Source of the DNA: Paenibacillus barcinonensis
GTDB taxonomy: Bacteria; Bacillota; Bacilli; Paenibacillales; Paenibacillaceae
NCBI RefSeq assembly: GCF_003217495.1
Contig: NZ_QJSW01000010.1
Coordinates: forward strand, 124,001-188,000
DNA length: 64,000 nucleotides
Reading direction: 5' to 3'
This document shows positions 28,159 to 38,963 of this stretch, piece by piece. The notes below the pieces were generated by a model. The model worked only from the letters and a program-made list of their open reading frames with translations, had not been told where the DNA came from and did no database searches. The translations under genes were made by a program, and so were the position numbers. The first letter of the stretch is position 1; every line of letters begins with the position of its first letter.

Positions 28159-28388
28159 ATGTAGTCTGAATTATATTTGTGACTGTTGAATCACAGACAA
28201 AACTCTTCTCTAGAAAACATAACAAGTACAAGTTTGCCATACACAACTTTTTTGGATTTCTATTAAACTCTTGGCGCTCTCAGATTATGTTGTCTCACAC
28301 TTAAAACGTTTCTCTAGACCCACACAAATGTTCAATGATACCATCATACAAGTGTTGATAGAGTTGAAGATTGCAGGGGGAACTGAAG
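28159..28388. other. Gene-free region before the CDF exporter
   Basis: The stretch from 28084 to the CDF start is about 305 bases and AT-rich. Apart from the terminator at its left end I see no gene. I looked for a yybP-ykoY manganese riboswitch, which often precedes manganese exporters, and for an MntR-type palindrome, and recognised neither. Confidence 0.5.
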
Positions 28389-29288
28389 GTGGATCAACTA
28401 AGATATGATAATTTAAAACTCGGGGAGCGCGGAGCGATTATCAGCATCGTCGCTTATATATGTTTGACTGCACTGAAGCTGGTCATTGGTACGATGGCTG
28501 GTTCGGAAGCGCTCAAGGCAGATGGACTGAATAATGCAACGGACATCGTTGCGTCTATTGCGGTATTGATCGGCTTAAAGCTCGCACAGCGGCCGGCTGA
28601 TAAAGATCATACATATGGTCACTGGAGAGCAGAAACGGTTGCGTCACTGGTTGCTTCGTTCATTATGATGGCTGTCGGACTTCAAGTTTTATTCGAAGCC
28701 TTTGGTTCTGTTTTTCAAGGCAAGCATGAGTCCCCAGATCTTCTTGCGGCATATACAGGTGTTTTCTGTGCGGTAATTATGTACCTCGTTTATCGGTATA
28801 ACAAGAGATTGGCTACACGGATTAAAAGTCAGGCAGTCATGGCTGCCGCACGGGACAATATTTCTGATGCATGGGTAAGTATCGGTGCAGTGATCGGGAT
28901 TGTAGGCTCACAATTTGGTCTGCCATGGCTTGACCCAGTAACGGCGATAATCGTCGGTTTGCTGATCTGCAAGACGGCATGGGATATTTTCAGAGAAGCT
29001 ACCCACCATCTTACGGATGGCTTCGATGTGGAACTGATTCAGGAATATCGTGATACGATTGCCGGAATTGATGGGGTCGAGACGGTAAAGGATGTAAGAG
29101 CGCGTAATTATGGCAGCAATGCTGTTGTGGACGTTGTGATCACGGTTCGAGGTGATTTGGACTTGCAGCAAGCCCATGATATCTGTACCGATGTCGAGAA
29201 TGAGCTGCTGGATGAACATGATGTGTATACGGTACATGTACATGTAGAGCCGGAGCCGGAGCCTGAAAATGCCAAAGAATGTTTGTGA
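28389..29288 (+). CDS. Cation diffusion facilitator with manganese-type metal site
   Basis: 299 residues from GTG 28389, eight bases after AGGGGG; TTG 28371 and CTG 28383 are weaker options. Six hydrophobic spans are followed by a cytoplasmic ferredoxin-like domain ending in VHVHVEPEPEPE. The transport site reads Asn48-xxx-Asp52 in TM2 (NNATD) and Asp156-xxx-Asp160 in TM5 (DNISD), an N-D-D-D set. Published work on MntE and the MneP/MneS exporters links this set to Mn(II), while zinc exporters carry H/D-D-H-D. It probably exports manganese in exchange for protons. A strong terminator follows. Confidence 0.92.
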   Translation: MDQLRYDNLKLGERGAIISIVAYICLTALKLVIGTMAGSEALKADGLNNATDIVASIAVLIGLKLAQRPADKDHTYGHWRAETVASLVASFIMMAVGLQVLFEAFGSVFQGKHESPDLLAAYTGVFCAVIMYLVYRYNKRLATRIKSQAVMAAARDNISDAWVSIGAVIGIVGSQFGLPWLDPVTAIIVGLLICKTAWDIFREATHHLTDGFDVELIQEYRDTIAGIDGVETVKDVRARNYGSNAVVDVVITVRGDLDLQQAHDICTDVENELLDEHDVYTVHVHVEPEPEPENAKECL

Positions 29289-29322
29289 TAGTTCGGAACG
29301 TATATCACTTAATTCAGAATTT

Positions 29323-29357
29323 AAAAACCAGTAAACGATATTGTTTACTGGTTTTTT
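29323..29357 (+). terminator. Rho-independent terminator
   Basis: AAAACCAGTAAAC and GTTTACTGGTTTT form a 13-bp stem with a six-base loop, followed by Ts. Confidence 0.88.
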
Positions 29358-29434
29358 GACGAGTATCAAGTGTGCCTGTCTTCCAGGCGAACACATTTTC
29401 TTCAGTAGACTCCAACCAGAGTGGACACAAGAAG

Positions 29435-29905
29435 TTACTTGGGCATATTGTAGATAATCAGGTTATTGTATTTATCCGCATGTTTCTGTTCATCCAGAAT
29501 AATGCCCCAAACGGTGTCCTTGTATATACCGTAGGGAAGGCCAAACCATATTTTTCTATACTTCTCCACTGCAGCAAGTTCCCCTTGAAACGCCTTTTGC
29601 AGTCCGCCAAGATAAGATGAGACGGTTTCAGGAGGTTCACTGCTAACACCCGTGATCTCCTGGCCTGTGAGGTCCTTATACATCTGTCTGAACATCATGT
29701 TATGCCCGCGTTCATCATCACGAATGCTTGTAATGATAGCCACCTGATGAGAATCAGGGGCCATGCGAATGAGAGCATCATAGAACATTTCATCATTGCG
29801 TTCTCCTTGCACAGCGGATTGAATCAATCCCAAAGCTTCTGTGGTTGATGTCGCCCATACAGGAGTAAATGTATTTCTGTAATAATGCGGATACGCCGTG
29901 TACAT
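29435..29905 (-). CDS. Ferritin-like diiron-domain protein
   Basis: 156 residues from ATG 29905, with GGAGGG six bases before it; the frame stays open 13 codons further up. The four-helix diiron pattern is visible: Glu35, Glu65-xx-His68 (DDERGH), Glu109 and Glu139-xx-His142 (LDEQKH). This two-ExxH layout is that of rubrerythrin/ferritin-like proteins, which handle iron or peroxide. There is no rubredoxin tail. Role in sporulation or oxidative protection is possible; nothing in the sequence decides. It lies 113 bp behind a small membrane protein on the same strand. Confidence 0.82.
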   Translation of the reverse strand: MYTAYPHYYRNTFTPVWATSTTEALGLIQSAVQGERNDEMFYDALIRMAPDSHQVAIITSIRDDERGHNMMFRQMYKDLTGQEITGVSSEPPETVSSYLGGLQKAFQGELAAVEKYRKIWFGLPYGIYKDTVWGIILDEQKHADKYNNLIIYNMPK

Positions 29906-29937
29906 TACAATCCCTCCATAACCATTATGGATTATGA

Positions 29938-29994
29938 TATGCACAGGCGCCCAGTGACGTTAACGAGATGCAATGATTTTATGCGCAGGCGCCC
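29938..29994. repeat. Direct repeat pair with GGCGCC core
   Basis: TATGCACAGGCGCCC (29938-29952) and TATGCGCAGGCGCCC (29980-29994) match at 14 of 15 bases, 42 bp apart, about four helical turns. Both contain the palindrome GGCGCC. They lie directly upstream of the ferritin-like gene. Confidence 0.55.
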
Positions 29995-30018
29995 GTCTCA
30001 GAGTATCTCCACACTCCT

Positions 30019-30489
30019 TTACGTTTTGGAGCCCTGATGGGAATGCTCCGGCAAAGCAATCTTCAGAAGTTTACTGTAACCGTAAGCAAGCATCAGGGGC
30101 AGGAAATAAGACCAGAAGGTCCAGAAGATATTCCATCCGTTGAAATAAATAACATGTCCCAGCAGCTTGCCCGTCCATTCAATCAACGTTAACAGAAGGG
30201 CTGAAATGACGATGGAGGGCCAAGGTCTGGTATGTCTGACCAGAATCATATACATCATAATACAGCCGGTTACGGGATAGATGCCGAGGTCCATTGGAAG
30301 AGCAGCAAAGCCTTGATTGCGTGTATTCGGCAGAATGTTCCAGAAAAAATTAAAGCCTACACTGTTGATGCTTGAAGACAAAGCGACGCCGAGGGGAAAA
30401 TAAATCACGAAAAATCTGTAGTGCCCTCTAAGAACCCACGCTCCTATGAGCAGGGGAATGAGCATGCCTACAACTACATTAATCAACAT
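30019..30489 (-). CDS. Small integral membrane protein (CBO0543-like)
   Basis: 156 residues from ATG 30489, eight bases after GGAGG. Five hydrophobic segments are evident (around 1-18, 20-45, 60-80, 90-110, 120-145), with conserved Trp and Asn residues (FNFFWNILPN; YFNGWNIFWTFWSYFLP). This pattern matches the CBO0543 family common in spore-forming Firmicutes, of unknown function. It is on the same strand as the ferritin-like gene and may share its transcript. Confidence 0.75.
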   Translation of the reverse strand: MLINVVVGMLIPLLIGAWVLRGHYRFFVIYFPLGVALSSSINSVGFNFFWNILPNTRNQGFAALPMDLGIYPVTGCIMMYMILVRHTRPWPSIVISALLLTLIEWTGKLLGHVIYFNGWNIFWTFWSYFLPLMLAYGYSKLLKIALPEHSHQGSKT

Positions 30490-30596
30490 ATCATTTTCCT
30501 CCAAATTGCCCGGATTCATGTTTCACGCAACAGTTGTCATCTGGTTAAGATGCCCTTACGGAAGTTATATAATGCATTGAGCAAAGTAAAAATACA

Positions 30597-32114
<1,518 letters not shown>

Positions 32115-32122
32115 CTTGAATG

Positions 32123-32154
32123 AAAAAGGGTGAGCTGCGGTTCATCCTTTTTTA
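32123..32154 (+). terminator. Rho-independent terminator
   Basis: AAAAAGGGTGA and TCATCCTTTTTT arms with an eight-base loop (one G-T pair). It still marks the end of the decayed operon. Confidence 0.7.
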
Positions 32155-32267
32155 TTTGTTACATATGCATAATAAGATGCAGCATAGCGTGGTTCTATGC
32201 TTTTTCAACGCAAAATGTTGCAAATTACATTAATTTATGTTGGAATGAGATGAACGTTTTAGAATGA

Positions 32268-33032
<765 letters not shown>

Positions 33033-33068
33033 CTATAGAGAGTATTAAAAGTTTTGAGAGTCATACGT

Positions 33069-33104
33069 AAAAGCCGATTCCAGATGTGGAATCGGCTTTT
33101 GCGT
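33069..33104 (+). terminator. Rho-independent terminator
   Basis: AAAAGCCGATTCC and GGAATCGGCTTTT, a perfect 13-bp stem with a six-base loop. Confidence 0.88.
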
Positions 33105-33251
33105 TATGGCAAAACTGAAAAGTTTAAGCAGTTTACCGTAATCGCTCTCATTAACGAAGGTTTAGAATCCTTTTTATCAACATACGTCGTACCTTTATCC
33201 GAGCTGCCAATAATAAATGGGCTTACTCGGGCTTCTTTTTAAACATTTTCA
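33105..33251. other. Gene-free leader region before the MFS gene
   Basis: The gap from 33033 to 33334 is about 300 bases. Apart from the terminator at 33069 and the promoter at 33252 I see no convincing feature. A 62-codon frame at 33054-33242 crosses the terminator, has no ribosome site and is not called. Confidence 0.5.
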
Positions 33252-33280
33252 TTTACAAAGTAGTTTTGTTATTCTATATT
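33252..33280 (+). promoter_or_regulatory. Sigma-A promoter of the MFS/glycosyltransferase unit
   Basis: TTTACA (33252-33257) and TATATT (33275-33280) with a 17-bp spacer, 55 bases before the MFS start. Confidence 0.7.
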
Positions 33281-33334
33281 AAAGATACATCTGCAGGTGT
33301 AATTTACTAATATTTCAATATTTGTGAGGTATGC

Positions 33335-34762
33335 ATGACAGAACACAAGACCGTCGGCATTTTTGACAGACAATATAGAGCTATGACGATTGGCATTATG
33401 CTGGTATTAACCACCTCGGCTTTTGAAGGGCTGGCGATCACAACCATTGCTGCGAAGATTGCTCAAGACATGCAGGGGCTTCATTTATATGGCTGGATTT
33501 TCAGTGCATTTTTGTTATCTCAGCTCGTAGGAACACTGGTGATGGGCCAGCAAGTGGATAAACAAGGTGTATTTAATTCCATGCTTGTATCGTTTACGGT
33601 TTTTGTGCTCGGAACCATTATTGCGGCTGCCTCCTTGAACATGTATATGCTCATTGGAGGAAGGGCCTTTCAAGGATTCGGTGCTGGAGCATTAATAACA
33701 TGTGTCTATGCGTGTGTAACGTTATATTATCCAGATTCTCTGCGAACTCAGATTTTGGCGGCTTTCTCTATGGCTTTTGTGTTGCCTTCGTTAATCGGAC
33801 CTTATTTCGCAGGACTCATCGCTTCTTATATATCTTGGCGATTTGTTTTTTGGATTGTTATTCCATTGATTGCAATCGCTCTTCTCCTTACATATCGATC
33901 ATTTCGTGATTTACAACGTAGTCAGCAGGTTACAGGAGGAGCACGAGCCATTGACTCAAGAACAGGGCAGGCCATCTTACTAGCAATTGGAACCGGTTTA
34001 TTGCTGACAGGTCTTGGCATGATTACAAACTGGCAGGGTATAGCTCTTTCAATGGGTGGATTAATGATCATGATACCGTTAATGCACAAATTGTTGCCTC
34101 AAGGGACATTTTTGGTCCAAGCAGGTTTACCGGCTACGTTGGTAACGAGAGGATTGTATGTGGCTTGTTATTTCGCTACAGAAAGTTTTGTTATTCTGGG
34201 GCTGACGGAGCTCAAGGGGTTATCCGCAGATACTGCCGGCCTGCTGGTAGCAGCAGGCTCTTTAAGCTGGTCCGGTGCAGCATGGCTGCAAGCCAGACTG
34301 GATGCAAAAGATCGGGGTGAAGGGCGTAAACGGAGAGTTATGCTTGGAATCGGGACGATGATTGGCGGGGTTATGCTCGTCATACTCGCTTTATTTTTAC
34401 AAGATACGGGGATCATGCTCATTCTAATCTCTCAAATTATTATTGGATTTGGTGTCGGTCTGGCTAACCCGACAACAGCAGTCATCGCTCTACAATATGC
34501 CGAGCTAGGACATGAAGGAAAGATGTCTGCCAATCTGCAGTTTGTCGATTCCTTTTATGTAGCTATGAGCATTGGTGTCAGCGGTGCCCTTGTTGCATTA
34601 GCCGAGACAATGAGATGGGGGATATCGACAGGTATTTTTATGGTGCTGATGCTTCAGTTACTATTGGTTTTACTTAGCTTTCTGTCCTCTTTACGGATTT
34701 CAATCCTTGCTCGTCACAAGCATTCGTCCGCTGGACAGAAAATAGATACACTTCCGATGTAA
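33335..34762 (+). CDS. MFS efflux transporter, DHA2-type
   Basis: 475 residues with about fourteen hydrophobic spans, starting at ATG 33335 behind GAGG. TM1 has the LTTSAFEGLAITTIAAKI signature that replaces the acidic TM1 motif of DHA2 drug exporters; motif A-like (GQQVDKQGVFN) and motif C-like (LPSLIGPYFAGLIA) segments follow. It likely expels a drug or a glycosylated metabolite. A macrolide-type glycosyltransferase gene starts 64 bases after its stop, with no terminator between, so the two form one unit. Confidence 0.9.
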   Translation: MTEHKTVGIFDRQYRAMTIGIMLVLTTSAFEGLAITTIAAKIAQDMQGLHLYGWIFSAFLLSQLVGTLVMGQQVDKQGVFNSMLVSFTVFVLGTIIAAASLNMYMLIGGRAFQGFGAGALITCVYACVTLYYPDSLRTQILAAFSMAFVLPSLIGPYFAGLIASYISWRFVFWIVIPLIAIALLLTYRSFRDLQRSQQVTGGARAIDSRTGQAILLAIGTGLLLTGLGMITNWQGIALSMGGLMIMIPLMHKLLPQGTFLVQAGLPATLVTRGLYVACYFATESFVILGLTELKGLSADTAGLLVAAGSLSWSGAAWLQARLDAKDRGEGRKRRVMLGIGTMIGGVMLVILALFLQDTGIMLILISQIIIGFGVGLANPTTAVIALQYAELGHEGKMSANLQFVDSFYVAMSIGVSGALVALAETMRWGISTGIFMVLMLQLLLVLLSFLSSLRISILARHKHSSAGQKIDTLPM

Positions 34763-34825
34763 CATAACAACCCGGTCAGACAACATGCAGATCGGAGGAA
34801 ATATTACATTCAGGAGGTGCGCGAG

Positions 34826-36040
34826 ATGGCGCGTGTGTTAGTTGTGATTACTCCGGCTGAAGGTCATGTGAACCCCTCTTTGGGGTTAATCACGGAGCTG
34901 GTCAACCTTGGAGAAGAAGTTGTTTATGTGACTGTAGAGGAGTACCGTTCGCGGATGGAGCAGACAGGGGCCCGGGTTATGACGTATCCCTTTCTGCAAG
35001 ATGCTTTCTCTCATGATCCGGTTTTGAAACCCTTGGAATATCGCCATCCTTATCAATTTATACACATGGTTACTTGTGGTGTCATCCCCCAGATGATTCC
35101 CGAAGTTCTTCGTGTGATAGAGCATCAGACATTTGACTATCTGATCTACGATTCCCTTATGGGCTGGGGAGGCAAAATATTGGCTGAAAAGTTAGGGATT
35201 CCCGCTGTCTGTTCCATAACTTCTTTTGCGTTTGTTGAGCCTCTGGGCAAAAATGTAGGATCACTTAATGAAGAACATAGTTATACACAGCAACTGTATG
35301 AAGCAATCATGAACGCTGCGCAAGAGATCGCTGCAGAGTATCAGGTCAGTGTACCTGCTGTGGAAGACATTATGGCACATACCGGCCAGTTGAAAATTGT
35401 ATACACAAGCCGTTATTTTCAGCCGCGAGCAGATGAACTGGATGACCGATATCTATTTACGGGTCCATCAATTATCCCGCGGCAGGATGCTCCTGCGTTC
35501 CCGTTTCGTCTGCTTCGTGAACGTCATTCCGAGACAGTATACATTTCAATGGGAACGATACTGAATAAAAACCTGGAGTTTTATAAATTATGCTTTGATG
35601 CATTAAAGGATCTGCCCATTAACGTTGTTTTATCTTCTGGCAAATACACAGACCTTGAAGCTCTTGAGGGGCTTATCCCTGACAATTTCATCGTGAAGCC
35701 GTACGTTGCACAGCTTGAAATACTGCAGCACACAAACGTTTTTGTTACACATGCGGGAATGAATAGTGTAAGCGAAGCATTGTATTTCGATGTTCCACTT
35801 GTCATGATCCCTATGACCTCAGATCAACCTTTCGTTGCTGCTCGTGTAAACGAACTTGGTGCAGGGGTTGTATTGGATCAACATCACCTGAGCGCAGCCC
35901 TTTTAAGGGAGGCGGTGATGGAAGTACTGCACAATCCAGACTATCAAAAGCAGGCTCATCTCATCGGTGAATCTTTGAGACAAGCTGGCGGGTACACACG
36001 TGCTGCGGCAGCCATTATGCAGCAATTTGCCAAGGTATAA
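34826..36040 (+). CDS. MGT-family glycosyltransferase (GT1)
   Basis: 404 residues from ATG 34826, eight bases after AGGAGGT. Two Rossmann-like halves of the GT-B fold are seen. The N terminus RVLVVITPAEGHVNPSLGL contains the catalytic-type histidine, and the donor-binding block HAGMNSVSEALYFDVPLVMIP with a following DQPFVAARV is the UDP-sugar signature of OleD/YjiC enzymes. Such enzymes transfer glucose from UDP-glucose to macrolides, flavonoids or phenols, often as detoxification. With the upstream exporter this looks like a modify-and-export resistance pair; the acceptor is unknown. Confidence 0.92.
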   Translation: MARVLVVITPAEGHVNPSLGLITELVNLGEEVVYVTVEEYRSRMEQTGARVMTYPFLQDAFSHDPVLKPLEYRHPYQFIHMVTCGVIPQMIPEVLRVIEHQTFDYLIYDSLMGWGGKILAEKLGIPAVCSITSFAFVEPLGKNVGSLNEEHSYTQQLYEAIMNAAQEIAAEYQVSVPAVEDIMAHTGQLKIVYTSRYFQPRADELDDRYLFTGPSIIPRQDAPAFPFRLLRERHSETVYISMGTILNKNLEFYKLCFDALKDLPINVVLSSGKYTDLEALEGLIPDNFIVKPYVAQLEILQHTNVFVTHAGMNSVSEALYFDVPLVMIPMTSDQPFVAARVNELGAGVVLDQHHLSAALLREAVMEVLHNPDYQKQAHLIGESLRQAGGYTRAAAAIMQQFAKV

Positions 36041-36092
36041 ACGTGATCGCCAGTTTAATCTTATGCAACAACGAATAACATAAACATGAATG

Positions 36093-36136
36093 AGACCCCC
36101 CTTTCTTCATTTCAGTTAAAAGAAGAGAGGGGGGTT
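36093..36136 (+). terminator. Hairpin terminator after the glycosyltransferase
   Basis: GACCCCCCTTTCTT pairs with AAGAAGAGAGGGGGGTTC. The stem is strong, but the following T tract is poor. Confidence 0.65.
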
Positions 36137-36245
36137 CACTTGTTCATCCTTATGAAGATCATCATTTATCTGTAAATAAAAACGATCACAATTGCAGCCG
36201 GAGCGTAAAATAATCTTATTTCTGTTCACACGTTTCATCTCCCCG

Positions 36246-36290
36246 AAAAACGAAAATTATACATTGATTTTGTTAAAATAGTTCGTAAAT
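36246..36290. promoter_or_regulatory. Candidate PurR box pair before the purine permease
   Basis: The minus strand of 36278-36290 reads ATTTACGAACTAT, one mismatch from the Bacillus PurBox AWWWCCGAACWWT. AAAAACGAAAATT at 36246-36258 on the plus strand matches at 11 of 13. The two face each other 19 bases apart, near the 16-17 known for PurR operators, and lie upstream of the promoter. The region is AT-rich, so chance is possible. Confidence 0.4.
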
Positions 36291-36314
36291 ACTGTGAACA
36301 AGTACGCTTTTCCA

Positions 36315-36343
36315 TTGACATCGGATGTTATATTTAATAAAAT
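36315..36343 (+). promoter_or_regulatory. Strong sigma-A promoter of the purine permease
   Basis: TTGACA (36315-36320), 17-bp spacer, TAAAAT (36338-36343). The 359-base gap between 36040 and 36399 holds this promoter, the terminator and the possible PurR boxes. No purine riboswitch core was recognised in the leader, which is only about 50 bases long. Confidence 0.85.
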
Positions 36344-36398
36344 TCGAAATGGACTTTAGAGTTGAAGGACAATATGAAAGTTGGAGGCTGGCTTTACG

Positions 36399-37697
36399 AT
36401 GGACAACTGGTTCAAACTGAAAGAAAGAGGCACCACCGTTTCAACTGAAATTATTGCAGGGATTACAACATTTTTCACGATGGTATACATAGTGGTAGTG
36501 AATCCTGGAATCCTCAGCGGTACAGGCATGAGCTTTAATGGTGTATTTATCGCTACGATTCTGGCGAGTATTGTGGCTACCTTAATTATGGGGCTCTGGT
36601 CCAATTACCCGATTGTCATTGCACCTGGTATGGGCTTGAATGCCTTTTTCGCGTTTAGTGTTGTACAGGGATATGGCGTATCGTGGCAGACAGCGCTCGG
36701 TGCTGTGTTTATTGCAGGTGTTTTATTTATCATTCTATCGCTCACATCCTTTCGCTACATGCTGCTGGATGCAATTCCGGCGAGTCTCAAACATGCCATT
36801 ACGGCAGGCATTGGATTATTCATTACAACTGTAGGTTTGCAAAATGCGGGCATTATCGCGAATTCCGAATCTACTCTGATTACACTTGGTAATTTGGCGC
36901 AGCCTATGACGTATCTGACGTTGATCGGATTAATTATTACGGTTACGCTGATGGCCTACAATGTGAAGGGATACCTATTCATTGGTATGGTCATTACGGC
37001 AATCATTGCCTGGTTCATGGGTCTGTTCCAAATGCCGGAATCGATGGTAGCCATGCCATCAGGTCTTGGGGAGACAGCGTTCCAGATGGATCTCGCTGGT
37101 GTTTTCTCCAATGGGCTATATACCATTATCTTCACCTTTTTGCTTATTACCTTGTTTGACACAACGGGAACGATGCTGGGCGTTGCAGAGCAAGCCGGAT
37201 TGCTCAAAGACGGTAAGTTTCCGCGTTCCCGCGGTGCGTTGCTGGCAGATGCTGTCGGTACAACGACGGGGGCCTTGCTGGGTACAAGCCCAACCTCGGC
37301 CTATATTGAGTCCAGTACAGGTGTCGCTGCTGGAGGAAGAACAGGACTAACTGCGGTAACTGTAAGTATACTGCTTGGACTAACTCTGTTTTTCAGCCCG
37401 ATTGTGAGCGTTATATCCAGCATTCCTGCAATCACATCTCCGGCTCTGATTATTGTTGGTTTCTTCATGATTAGTGTAATTAGCAAAATGAACTGGAGTG
37501 ATCTCGAAGAGGCCTTCCCGGCCTTCCTGATCATTATCCTCATGCCATTAACTCATAGCATTGCAACCGGCATCGGTATTGGCTTTATTTTCTATCCTGT
37601 GCTCAAGCTGCTTCGTGGTAAAGGCAAGGATGTTCATCCGATCTTTTATATTTTCGCAATACTGTTCTTCATTCAACTTGTTTTCCTTGACCACTAG
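36399..37697 (+). CDS. NCS2 (AzgA-type) purine permease
   Basis: 432 residues from ATG 36399; GGAGG lies 11 bases upstream, a little far, and TTG 36381 is the alternative. The N terminus WFKLKERGTTVSTEIIAGITTFFTMVYIVVVNP is typical of guanine/hypoxanthine permeases PbuG/PbuO, quoted here by its FFTMVYIVVVNP core. PGMGLNAFFAF (TM3) and the GTSPTSAYIESSTGVAAGGRTG segment are the purine-binding motifs of the AzgA group. It imports hypoxanthine/guanine or adenine with protons. Monocistronic, with its own promoter and terminator. Confidence 0.94.
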   Translation: MDNWFKLKERGTTVSTEIIAGITTFFTMVYIVVVNPGILSGTGMSFNGVFIATILASIVATLIMGLWSNYPIVIAPGMGLNAFFAFSVVQGYGVSWQTALGAVFIAGVLFIILSLTSFRYMLLDAIPASLKHAITAGIGLFITTVGLQNAGIIANSESTLITLGNLAQPMTYLTLIGLIITVTLMAYNVKGYLFIGMVITAIIAWFMGLFQMPESMVAMPSGLGETAFQMDLAGVFSNGLYTIIFTFLLITLFDTTGTMLGVAEQAGLLKDGKFPRSRGALLADAVGTTTGALLGTSPTSAYIESSTGVAAGGRTGLTAVTVSILLGLTLFFSPIVSVISSIPAITSPALIIVGFFMISVISKMNWSDLEEAFPAFLIIILMPLTHSIATGIGIGFIFYPVLKLLRGKGKDVHPIFYIFAILFFIQLVFLDH

Positions 37698-37730
37698 AAG
37701 AGGATCTGAAGTGAATGTGGAATTCACAGG

Positions 37731-37766
37731 AGAGAGCTGCTTTCATCCAAGCAGTTCTCTTTTTTA
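37731..37766 (+). terminator. Rho-independent terminator
   Basis: AGAGAGCTGCTT and AAGCAGTTCTCT with a six-base loop, followed by TTTTTATTTT. Confidence 0.85.
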
Positions 37767-37828
37767 TTTTATTTTATTTTAGCATGCACGTATGCTGAAC
37801 GAGCTTTTGACATCCGCCATGAGCCCTG

Positions 37829-37845
37829 TTCATACTCTGTTCATA
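37829..37845 (+). promoter_or_regulatory. TTCATA-N5-TTCATA direct repeat upstream of hydrolase
   Basis: Two TTCATA hexamers separated by five bases (11-bp period) lie about 90 bases before the hydrolase start, just after a TTGACA at 37807. An equivalent array occurs at 55505-55532 before the paralogous gene. The spacing is that of OmpR/PhoP-type response-regulator boxes. Confidence 0.5.
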
Positions 37846-37936
37846 TTGGCGTCACTGTAACGACATCTTGTTCGATTATACTGAGCAGAAGTCATCAAGA
37901 TACTTTATTAGACTCAAGGGACAGGAGAAGATTGGA

Positions 37937-38920
37937 ATGGGAGAGATCGTAGAGATCAAGCAAAAAGAGAAGAAACCCGGAAGAAAACGAAAGTTATTAT
38001 TAAAAATAGGCGGAAGTATTCTCGGAGCACTTGTATTATTTATGGGCATTGTGTTTGTGGTCAACGTGATTAGCAACGGGATGGAAAAGAAACAAATTGA
38101 CTCTTATGGACAGTACGTGCAAGTGGATGGCAAAAAAATGAACGTATCCATACAGGGGGACGGCGAGCAGACCATTGTGCTGCTTCCAGGGCAAGGAACC
38201 CCCTCACCGGTGCTGGATTTCAAATTGTTGATTGATCAACTGACCTCCGACTATAAAGTGGTAGCAATTGAACCCTTAGGCTATGGATTGAGTGATCGCA
38301 CCGAGAAGGAGCGAACCACGGAAAACATCGTCAGTGAGATTCATGAGGCTGTAGAACAGCTCGGTCTGAAGCGTTATATCCTGATGGGTCATTCCATCAC
38401 AGGCTTGTATGGTGTCTCCTATGTAAAGCAATATCCGGATGAAGTAATGGCCTTTGTTGGCATTGACAGCAGTGTGCCGAATCAGCCTGGCATGGATGTG
38501 AAATTGCCGCTGAAGTCCATGCAGTTCCTTCAATCCTCGGGGCTGATGCGATTGCTCAAAAAGCTGAGTGCTGACCCTTACGATGCAATGGACTACGATG
38601 AGCATACCAAGGAGCAGATGAATCTGATCTCGAATCAAGTCGCCACCAATTCAACACTAATGAATGAACTGAAAAATCTGGGCTCCAACTTCAAAAATGC
38701 AGAGCACATGATATATCCGCGTGAGCTGCCGATATTGCTGTTTGTGCAATCCAACAACGATAATAATCCGAAATGGCTGCCACTACATGAGGAGCAGATC
38801 AAACAATCCGATCAGGGCAAACTGGTACCAATGGAAGGTTCACACTATCTGCACCATACGAAATATAAAGAGATCGCGGAGCAGTTCAAAGAATTTATGA
38901 AACAAATTCAACTGAAATAA
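37937..38920 (+). CDS. Membrane-anchored alpha/beta hydrolase, copy 1
   Basis: 327 residues from ATG 37937 after AGGAGAAG; the frame is open 23 codons upstream. A very basic N terminus (residues 8-22) precedes one hydrophobic span at 24-46. The hydrolase domain has LLPGQGTPSPVLDFK as oxyanion region, EPLGYGLSD, nucleophile elbow GHSITG with Ser153 and histidine in GSHYLHH. It is clearly paralogous to the gene at 55609-56598, with long shared blocks (IVLLPG.GT.SPVLDFK, GYGLSD, ERYGQ-type sequence after the anchor). Substrate unknown; probably acts on the outer face of the membrane. Confidence 0.87.
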   Translation: MGEIVEIKQKEKKPGRKRKLLLKIGGSILGALVLFMGIVFVVNVISNGMEKKQIDSYGQYVQVDGKKMNVSIQGDGEQTIVLLPGQGTPSPVLDFKLLIDQLTSDYKVVAIEPLGYGLSDRTEKERTTENIVSEIHEAVEQLGLKRYILMGHSITGLYGVSYVKQYPDEVMAFVGIDSSVPNQPGMDVKLPLKSMQFLQSSGLMRLLKKLSADPYDAMDYDEHTKEQMNLISNQVATNSTLMNELKNLGSNFKNAEHMIYPRELPILLFVQSNNDNNPKWLPLHEEQIKQSDQGKLVPMEGSHYLHHTKYKEIAEQFKEFMKQIQLK

Positions 38921-38933
38921 TACTCTGATATAG

Positions 38934-38963
38934 AAAAGCGTCGCCGTACCCGGTGGCGCTTTT
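38934..38963 (+). terminator. Rho-independent terminator
   Basis: AAAAGCG-TCGCCG and CGGTGG-CGCTTTT form an imperfect stem ending in Ts. Confidence 0.7.

Noticed and set aside
28159..28388. yybP-ykoY manganese riboswitch before the CDF gene
   Set aside because: No matching conserved loops or terminator switch were recognised.
33054..33242. 62-codon frame before the MFS gene, considered as an attenuation leader peptide
   Set aside because: It crosses a strong terminator, has no ribosome site and lies upstream of the promoter at 33252.
36140..36398. Purine riboswitch before the purine permease
   Set aside because: No purine aptamer core was recognised, and the promoter leaves only about 50 bases of leader.
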